Source of the DNA: Staphylococcus sp. NRL 16/872
GTDB taxonomy: Bacteria; Bacillota; Bacilli; Staphylococcales; Staphylococcaceae
Assembly: GCF_022815905.2 (NCBI RefSeq)
Contig: NZ_CP119327.1
Coordinates: 124,001 to 188,000 of the forward strand
Direction of reading: 5' to 3'
Length of the DNA stretch: 64,000 bases
Part shown: piece by piece, positions 54,333-61,193 of the stretch
Position numbering within the stretch: position 1 is the stretch's first letter
Layout of the letters: every line of letters begins with the position of its first letter
Notes under the pieces: generated by a model
Seen by the model: only the letters and a program-made list of their open reading frames with translations
Databases searched by the model: none
What the model was told of the DNA's origin: nothing
Position numbers and translations under genes: made by a program

Positions 54333-54460
54333 AATAAACCTGATTTCATAGTTTTTTTAAGTTTATGAGCACCTACTATACTCAAGCCTTCCAAGTATTG
54401 ATACGATAGGTATAATGATTAATACATATTTCCAGGGTTATACAGTTAGGAGGTTGAGTA

Positions 54461-55366
54461 ATGAATTCTACAGCTGAATTTAAGAAAGGAATTTTATTTG
54501 CGCTAGGTGCGCACTTATTATGGGGCGTTCTTCCAATTTATTGGAGATTGATTGGTGGCATAAGCGCATTTGAAATTTTAGCTTATCGTATTGTTTTATC
54601 AATGATTTTTATGATTTTGATGGTTTTTGTACTTAGGAAATCTCAAACATTTCAACGTGACTTGAATCACTTGTTCACTCATCCGATTCAACTTGTGGCA
54701 ATTATAGTTGCTGGTTACGTGATTACTATAAATTGGGGTACATTTATTTGGGCGGTTTCTAATGGACATGTTTTACAATCCAGTCTTGGTTATTACATTA
54801 ATCCATTAGTGAGTATTCTATTGGCGTTCATTTTTCTAAAAGAAAGATTTAATAAATTTGAGTCCTTAGCGATTCTATTTGCAGCAATTGGTGTATTATA
54901 TATGACCATTCGAGTTGGCGAATTTCCGATTATTTCATTAATGTTAGCTTTCTCATTTGGAATTTACGGTTTATTGAAAAAATTAGTTCAAGTAGAAGCA
55001 ATAAGTGGAATTACGATTGAATGTATTGTCACAGCACCGGCTGGACTAATTTATATGATTTACTTATGGCAAACGCATCAAGCGTCAGTAGGATTGAACA
55101 TGGATACATTCTGGTTGATGTTCTCAGGTGCAGTAACGGCAATACCATTAATCCTATTCTCAGCCGGCGCACGACGTATTCCGTTGTCACTAACAGGATT
55201 TATACAATACGTTAGCCCAACATTAATATTCCTATTAGGTATCTTTGTCTTCAAAGAACAGTTTGACGTACATCAATTTGTGACATTCATCTTTATCTGG
55301 ATCGGTATTGCGCTTTACAGTATCTCTCAATATGTAAAAATGAAACGCAACCCAAGACCAGAATAA
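54461..55366 (+). CDS. rarD: RarD-type EamA family transporter
   Basis: 301 residues, ten membrane helices in two EamA repeats. The start GILFALGAHLLWGVLPIYWRLI and the INWGTFIWAVSNGHVLQSSLGYYINPLVSILLAFIFLKER block are the RarD signatures. Drug/metabolite superfamily, substrate unknown. TTAGGAGGT precedes ATG 54461. Confidence 0.9.
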   Translation: MNSTAEFKKGILFALGAHLLWGVLPIYWRLIGGISAFEILAYRIVLSMIFMILMVFVLRKSQTFQRDLNHLFTHPIQLVAIIVAGYVITINWGTFIWAVSNGHVLQSSLGYYINPLVSILLAFIFLKERFNKFESLAILFAAIGVLYMTIRVGEFPIISLMLAFSFGIYGLLKKLVQVEAISGITIECIVTAPAGLIYMIYLWQTHQASVGLNMDTFWLMFSGAVTAIPLILFSAGARRIPLSLTGFIQYVSPTLIFLLGIFVFKEQFDVHQFVTFIFIWIGIALYSISQYVKMKRNPRPE

Positions 55367-55460
55367 CTAAGAATTCTTAATTTCACCTTAAATATCTTCA
55401 GTGATTATTATATTACCTTAAGATATTTGATAGTATAAGTGGCGACAAGGGAGGTCGCTT

Positions 55461-56066
55461 ATGCTAAAGCTAATTGATTTAGACATAGTTAAACGAGCGT
55501 TAAAAATATTTATAGTTGCTACAATTTGCTTAATCATTACAACAATTATCTGTTACTTTATCCATCCATCATTTAATGAGTTGAAAGATTTAGGGAGTAC
55601 GAGCGAAAAAATTAGTGACGCTAATGGGCTAGAGAGAGTATGGAAATATATTGTTAATAATGGCTTTCAAGTCCCATTACAAATGTTTATCTTAGCCTTA
55701 CTACCTATTCCTTACCTTTATTTAATTAACTTGGTAGTTACGATTATTCTTCCAGGTATTATGTTAGGCTTCCTTATTAATTTTGATATGCATAAAGGTA
55801 TGGCTGGATTGATTGCATTTATTCCACATTATACATTTGAAATTATGGGTTTTTGTATTCTAGCGAGCGCTTTATATTTGCTAAACAAAGCAATCACACG
55901 TCGTTTTACCAATCTTTTTAGGAAAAATAAAAAAGAAAACTACCCGATAAAAACTAATTTGATCAATGTCATTAAATCATATATATTTATCGCCTTACCA
56001 TTAATCATCATAGCTGCTTTCTTAGAAACATACGTAGCAAACTTCATATATAATCTTATAACTTAG
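55461..56066 (+). CDS. SpoIIM-family (DUF95) membrane protein
   Basis: 201 residues with five predicted helices. A central GIMLGFLINFDMHKGMAGLIAFIPHYTFEIMGF block matches the SpoIIM/DUF95 family (the HxxxE region in the membrane). Staphylococci do not sporulate, so it is a general family member of unknown job. GGGAGGT precedes ATG 55461. Confidence 0.8.
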   Translation: MLKLIDLDIVKRALKIFIVATICLIITTIICYFIHPSFNELKDLGSTSEKISDANGLERVWKYIVNNGFQVPLQMFILALLPIPYLYLINLVVTIILPGIMLGFLINFDMHKGMAGLIAFIPHYTFEIMGFCILASALYLLNKAITRRFTNLFRKNKKENYPIKTNLINVIKSYIFIALPLIIIAAFLETYVANFIYNLIT

Positions 56067-56077
56067 TATTCATATAT

Positions 56078-56117
56078 AAAGCCAAATGAACAACATCCCG
56101 AGTTCGTTTGGCTTCTT
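56078..56117. terminator. Terminator between convergent genes
   Basis: AAGCCAAATGAAC pairs with GTTCGTTTGGCTT, with A-rich and T-rich flanks. Confidence 0.83.
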
Positions 56118-56125
56118 TTATGCAC

Positions 56126-56716
56126 TTATTCAATTTCAGATTGAATATTAAGCAGTTCATGAGTTGAATTTTTGGCAATATTCACTAGTATGTTGGCGAT
56201 GTAGTGAGAGCTGTAGTGCATCTCGCTATTCATCCAACGTTCAATCACTCCAATATGACCATGGATTGTGTAGTTTAAAATAATGTCTTTTTCGAAATCG
56301 AGTTCGACGTTGTTCTTCTCAAGTAATGGATAGTAAATATGTTCTCGAACCTTTTCTACAAGAAGGGCTCTGAAGTAAGTTGTGTTCATATTCTGTATAA
56401 GCACTTTTACGAAGTCAAAGTTCATTTCTATATATTCTAATAATCTGTAGAATGAAATTTTAAATTCCGTATTAAAGATTTCGTCCTCTTTTGTATTACC
56501 TTTTTTCACATATTCAATCATTTCATAAATCGTATCTTCAATCATAGAGTTTAAGAACTGATCTTTACTTTTATAGTGTAAGTAGAACGTACTGCGATTA
56601 ATATTTGAGGCGTTTGCCAATTGTTGAATGGTAATGTCTGAATAATCCACTTCATTCAATAACGTTGTAATCCCTTTTTTCAAATAATCATTTGTTCTAA
56701 CTTGTCGTTTATCCAT
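56126..56716 (-). CDS. TetR family regulator with TetR_C_7-like C-terminus
   Basis: 196 residues. HTH at about 13-45 with SDITIQQLANASNINRSTFYLHYKSKDQFL, followed by a helical domain ending in IGVIERWMNSEMHYSSHYIANILV, typical of TetR-like C-terminal group 7 proteins. The palindrome at 56774-56796 upstream is probably its own operator. The same AATAGA-N7-TCTATT occurs before the amidohydrolase/MMPL operon at 21.6 kb, so control of that distant operon is likely. Confidence 0.87.
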   Translation of the reverse strand: MDKRQVRTNDYLKKGITTLLNEVDYSDITIQQLANASNINRSTFYLHYKSKDQFLNSMIEDTIYEMIEYVKKGNTKEDEIFNTEFKISFYRLLEYIEMNFDFVKVLIQNMNTTYFRALLVEKVREHIYYPLLEKNNVELDFEKDIILNYTIHGHIGVIERWMNSEMHYSSHYIANILVNIAKNSTHELLNIQSEIE

Positions 56717-56773
56717 CTGAAAATTCCTTTCTAATTAGATAAATATAGACCTAAATAACTATAAACATACCTA

Positions 56774-56796
56774 ATAATAGATAAAGTGTCTATTAT
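56774..56796. promoter_or_regulatory. Operator upstream of the TetR gene
   Basis: ATAATAGA (56774-56781), seven bases, TCTATTAT (56789-56796): perfect arms, 58 bases before the TetR start codon. Confidence 0.75.
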
Positions 56797-56944
56797 CAGT
56801 ATACTTTATCGATCTTAAAAATAGTTAAAAGGAATGAAAGCTATTAGTATTTAGTAATTAATATTGTTCAAATACCTAAATACTCAATAGTTAAGTCATA
56901 GCATATATAGTCATCCAATCCAACTAAGCTAAAACAGCAATTAA

Positions 56945-57163
56945 CACAATTTAGATGACTTCATAGGCGACTATAATTTACAACACTTCATTATGTACAT
57001 ACTACCTCCTAACGATGCTATTGTAGACATAACACACTCTTACTAGGCCAACTTCGACCTATCAACAGTGTTAACACTCGTATTCGCATTCATAGGCATG
57101 TTTAAGATGGCACGCAAAATCAGTAAAACAGACATGCTAAGTGCATTGAACTCAGTGGAATAG
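56945..57163 (+). pseudogene. Remnant of an FtsX-like ABC permease C-terminus
   Basis: One frame reads about 73 codons from after a stop at 56942-56944 to TAG 57163 with one internal TAG (57044-57046). The last part, LTLVFAFIGMFKMARKISKTD, then MLSALNSVE, matches the final membrane helix and KxxxTDxxxAL tail of MacB/FtsX-type permeases such as VraG. No ribosome-binding site or upstream domain remains. The rest of the 56717-57264 gap is AT-rich. Confidence 0.55.
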
Positions 57164-57264
57164 ATAATCTTATTGAGGATATTTCTATTTGAATTTTTAT
57201 AGAAATATCCTTATTTTAATGGTTAAATAAAAATTAGATTATGTAGTTTTTATTAAGCAAGGAT

Positions 57265-59217
57265 GTGTTTATAATTCTAGAAGATTTTGAAGTAAAAAAT
57301 AAGAAAGATGATAAATTAAAGTTAGATAAAGATGTAAAAAACTTTATAGATAAATATATTAATAGTAACTATAGAGGAACCATACTATTAAATGGCAAAT
57401 GGGGGATAGGTAAAAGTAGTTTTATTAATTTAGTGAGAGAAAGATATATTTTGGATTTTAATCATACTAGAAAATTTATTTTTTTAGATTATTGGAATAA
57501 ATTAAATGCTGAGAATTTTTATTCATACTTATACTCTCAAGTGAGACCAATACCTTATTGGTGTATTAAATTTTCACCACTATTACTTGTTGTCATCCTT
57601 ACTTTTTTACACCGTATTTTCGACTTACTCAACACGTTAAACTTTCTTATCGGGATAGTTGCTATTTTAATTAGCAGTATCCTAACTTTTTTTCTTGATC
57701 ATTTTTCAATAGAAAAAATATTTGAATATTTGTGTAAGTATTTTATAAATAAGAATAAACCTATATTCATTATTGATGATTTCGATAGGATAGATAGAGA
57801 AAGTAAACAGATTTTATATAATAATATTTCTAACATAAATATGTTCGAAAATTGTTTAATAATTGTACTTGGAGATTATGAAAAAATAATTTTAGAAAAT
57901 GATGATATATTTGTACAAAAAATATTGAATAATATCGAGCATATGCCTGAAGCTACTGAATCAAATAATATCAAAAATTATCTATTTGATGAAATAGAGA
58001 AGATAAGTTTAACTAGAAATTCTGATGATAATGAATTAGTTATGAATAGAATTGGTGATATTTTTATTAAAGAAAAAAGAACATTGAGAGAAGCTAAACA
58101 ATTATTGAATTTATTTAAATATAATTATGAAAATAAAAAGTTGAAAAATGTAAATTATGCAGAGCAATTGGCTATTTGTTATATATATCAATTTCATCAT
58201 AAAGAATATAATTATATAAAAGAGAATATTGATGATATATATAGTGAAAATTTAAAGATAGATCCAACTGATTCTAAGGATAATTATCAATATTCAATTA
58301 TAGATCTTTTTGAAGAAAATAATTTAAATACTTCTTATAATTTTGTCTCATTTATTTACAATACTTTTCATAATGTTCATTATTTTAAATTTGAATTTCC
58401 ATCGGTCACTAAACAAGTAAATTTCCCTCTATATAAAATTGAAAGTAGTAAAACTTCAACTATATCAAATGAATTGGTTTATAATTTTATAATGTCAGAT
58501 GTGAGTGAAATAAATGAGTTTTTAAAATTTAATAATGATAATTTGAATAGATTTTTCTATATTTTGAAAGATAATTATTTAAATAGAAATATAAATCAAG
58601 ACAGACAAATATATATAAGCTTATTGGAGAAATTATCTTATATCTTTGAGAATAATTTTCATGATACTTCCCGTTATATAGAAACATTAATTTATGAGAC
58701 AATTGAACACTTAAAAATAGGTTTAGAGTTAGAACCAAGACAGCAATACAAAGATATAATAGTGCCAAGCAAAATTATGGATGTTTCTCAAAAATTGCAT
58801 TTACTTCCTAAATTTGTGCCAGCTAGAACCGAAAAACTTCGAGACCAACAAAAGTGCTTAGTTGTTGAAACATTCAACAATAATTATATCGATATTTTAA
58901 AGTGTTCAAAGCCTGATATAGTTTTTATTTTTTATACTCACTATTACGTCTATATCATTGAGTATATTAATATTGATAATGATTTATTTAAAATATTTGA
59001 TTTAGATAATGAAGATTTAGCAAAATTTATTAATAAGTATTTCCTAAAATTAAATAATTTCAGTGATAACGAAGAGAAAGAAATCAGATTATATGATATA
59101 TGTTTTAATGATTCTTTTAAGCTACAGTTCTTGAGTAAAATTGATGAATTAAAAAGTTTAAATCTAATAGATGAGAATGTAGTAGTTACAAGTGAAAATT
59201 TGTTAAATAAAATATAA
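57265..59217 (+). CDS. KAP-family P-loop NTPase
   Basis: 650 residues. Walker A GKWGIGKSS at 44-52. Two hydrophobic segments (about 99-140) are inserted between Walker A and B, the defining feature of KAP NTPases. Walker B is FIIDDFDRID with Asp171/Asp172. The long Asn/Ile/Lys-rich C-terminal half has no recognised domain. Base composition is far more AT-rich than flanking genes, suggesting recent acquisition. KAP NTPases occur in phage-defence settings, but function is not proven here. GTG 57265 is the only conventional start and its AAGGA site is too close, so the true start is uncertain. Confidence 0.8.
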   Translation: MFIILEDFEVKNKKDDKLKLDKDVKNFIDKYINSNYRGTILLNGKWGIGKSSFINLVRERYILDFNHTRKFIFLDYWNKLNAENFYSYLYSQVRPIPYWCIKFSPLLLVVILTFLHRIFDLLNTLNFLIGIVAILISSILTFFLDHFSIEKIFEYLCKYFINKNKPIFIIDDFDRIDRESKQILYNNISNINMFENCLIIVLGDYEKIILENDDIFVQKILNNIEHMPEATESNNIKNYLFDEIEKISLTRNSDDNELVMNRIGDIFIKEKRTLREAKQLLNLFKYNYENKKLKNVNYAEQLAICYIYQFHHKEYNYIKENIDDIYSENLKIDPTDSKDNYQYSIIDLFEENNLNTSYNFVSFIYNTFHNVHYFKFEFPSVTKQVNFPLYKIESSKTSTISNELVYNFIMSDVSEINEFLKFNNDNLNRFFYILKDNYLNRNINQDRQIYISLLEKLSYIFENNFHDTSRYIETLIYETIEHLKIGLELEPRQQYKDIIVPSKIMDVSQKLHLLPKFVPARTEKLRDQQKCLVVETFNNNYIDILKCSKPDIVFIFYTHYYVYIIEYINIDNDLFKIFDLDNEDLAKFINKYFLKLNNFSDNEEKEIRLYDICFNDSFKLQFLSKIDELKSLNLIDENVVVTSENLLNKI

Positions 59218-59256
59218 GAAAAGCAAGTATAATTTATGAAAAAAAGTTAGTTTGTA

Positions 59257-60222
59257 TGGCACTGAACCCTTAAAACGGGAACTTAATAAAAACACTATTT
59301 TCTAGGCTGCTAATTCTTTGTATTTTACAGGGGATAGGTAGCATAGTTTTTGTTGAATTCGATTATTATTTTAGTTTTTAATGTACTTTTCGACAATATC
59401 TATTACAATGTGATTAGAGCTATTAAGCTTATTATTGATGTAGAAAGTTTCAGACTTTAGCGAGGAATGGAAACTTTCTATCGGGGCGTTATCAGCAGGT
59501 GTTCCCTTTCGGGACATACTTCTGATAATGCCTTTTTCTTCGCATAATTGATAATAAGCATAAGATGTATAAACACTGCCTTGATCACTATGTAATATAC
59601 AACTCTCAGGTATATTAATTTGATTTAATGTATCATTAACTAAACATTGGTCTTGTTTATCATCTATTTTATATGTCACAATTTCTCCGTTATAAATATC
59701 CATTATCGAAGATAAATACAACATAGAATTGCCAAATGGTAAATAAGTAATATTAGTTGTTAATACTTCCATGGGACAACTCGCTTTAAATTGTCTGTTT
59801 TATAATACTGTTTACCTATTCTTGTCGCCTTTTTAGGTCTAACTCGGCAGTTCAAATGATGCTTCTGCATAATTCTCTGTAATCTCTTATGATTAATTGG
59901 TGATGTATAATATTGATTAATCAATGCTGTAATTTTACGATAACCGTAGGTATATTGTTTACCAACGTGTTGTGAAAATCTATAACTTTCCCCATTTCAA
60001 TACCATCGCCACCAAGTTTACACTTGTGTTTTATTTCTAATATTTAATTCTTTCATAATTTCTTTTGTCGAAACCCCAGCTGCTTTCATTTCAACTGCTT
60101 TATACTTTGTTTCTACTGAATAAGACACTCTTTTCATAGAAAAAACACCTCCGTATGAATCATTTTAATATGAATCATACGGAGGTGTTTTTATATAATT
60201 TCCACTAATTGGGGTCAGCCCA
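59257..60222 (-). mobile_element. Degenerate IS3-family (IS150-like) insertion sequence with internal deletion
   Basis: Ends resemble each other as inverted repeats: TGG.ACTGAACCC at the left and the reverse of GGGGTCAGCCCA at the right. About 970 bp instead of the usual 1.4-1.5 kb. A strong hairpin (AAAAACACCTCCGTATGA with its complement, 60141-60192) lies just inside the transposase start. Confidence 0.8.
59302..60139 (-). pseudogene. IS3-family transposase remnant (orfA-orfB fused by deletion)
   Basis: Minus strand from ATG 60139 gives the orfA HTH start (MKRVSYSVETKYKAVEMKAAG), with stops after NKTQV and WWRWY. Then VGKQYTYG of orfA runs directly into YRKITALINQ of orfB, so the orfA end and orfB start are deleted. 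A frame change follows near 59780. The DDE domain fragment 59371-59772 contains LHSDQGSVYTS and SRKGTPADNAPIESFH, then a stop before NNNRIQQKLCYLSP and a final TAG at 59304-59302. Not functional. Confidence 0.85.
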
Positions 60223-60455
60223 GTATCGACAAAGTTACAAGCTAACTTTTTATTTGTAGAAATATGACAATTTTACTTTACATAATAGGATTTTATTATT
60301 AAAAATGCAAAGTAACTACTAATGAATTAAATGTTAAATAATATAATTTTTAAAATGTGCTTAATTTTTATATTGTATTACATTTACTTTTAAAACTGTA
60401 AGGTATTTTTTATAGTATTATATGGTAATAACATATAATAAAGGGGAATTCTGAT

Positions 60456-61088
60456 ATGGGCAAAAAATGGACTGAAATCATAATTGAAGCTTTTCAAAAT
60501 TTAGGTGGAGACGCCAAATATAGTGATTTATATGATGAAATTGAGAGGATTACTGGTAAAGATAGAAAAGTAAAAGATTTTACACCTCCAGTAAGAGGAG
60601 CAATTGAGACACATTCTAGTGATTCGAAAGCATTTACTGGGACTCCGGGAAGCGACAAGGATTTATTTGTTTCATTATCTGGAATTGGGAAAGGTCATTG
60701 GGGCATTCGAAAAGATAAAGATTATAAATATAGTGAAGTTAATTTAACAGCAAGCTTAGAAGAATTCGAAGAAGGAAAACAAGTCTTAAAACAACATTTA
60801 AAAAGAGAACGAAATTCAAGATTAATAAAAGAAGCGAAAAATCAATTTATAGACAAACATGGAAGTTTACATTGTGAAGCTTGTGATTTTAATTTTAAAG
60901 ATAAATATAATGTAGAAGATGTTGAGTTTATTGAGGCGCATCATTTAAAACCAGTATCAGAATTAAAAGAAGGCGAGAAAACTAAAATAGAAGATATTGT
61001 TATGTTATGTCCGAATTGTCATCGTATGATTCACAGATATCGTCCTTGGATAAGTGAAAAACGTGATATTAAAAAAATATTGAAATAG
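60456..61088 (+). CDS. HNH endonuclease with N-terminal winged-helix-like domain
   Basis: 210 residues. N-terminal KWTEIIIEAFQNLGGDAKYSDLYDEIERITG is a winged-helix/HARE-HTH-like DNA-binding segment. The C-terminal HNH nuclease has zinc knuckles CEAC and CPNC, with EAHHLKPVSE and CHRMIH as the catalytic core. Probably a restriction-type enzyme for modified DNA, by analogy with McrA-like proteins. AAAGGGGAA precedes ATG 60456. It lies next to the IS remnant and KAP NTPase. Unlike the HNH gene at 51 kb it is intact. Confidence 0.85.
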   Translation: MGKKWTEIIIEAFQNLGGDAKYSDLYDEIERITGKDRKVKDFTPPVRGAIETHSSDSKAFTGTPGSDKDLFVSLSGIGKGHWGIRKDKDYKYSEVNLTASLEEFEEGKQVLKQHLKRERNSRLIKEAKNQFIDKHGSLHCEACDFNFKDKYNVEDVEFIEAHHLKPVSELKEGEKTKIEDIVMLCPNCHRMIHRYRPWISEKRDIKKILK

Positions 61089-61193
61089 TTACCTTCAACA
61101 TGTGTTTACTTATTCTTTACTAGTTCCCAATAATCTATAAATATTCCTCTTGTAAGATGGTGGTGTATATATCATTTTCAAGGGGGATTTTTT

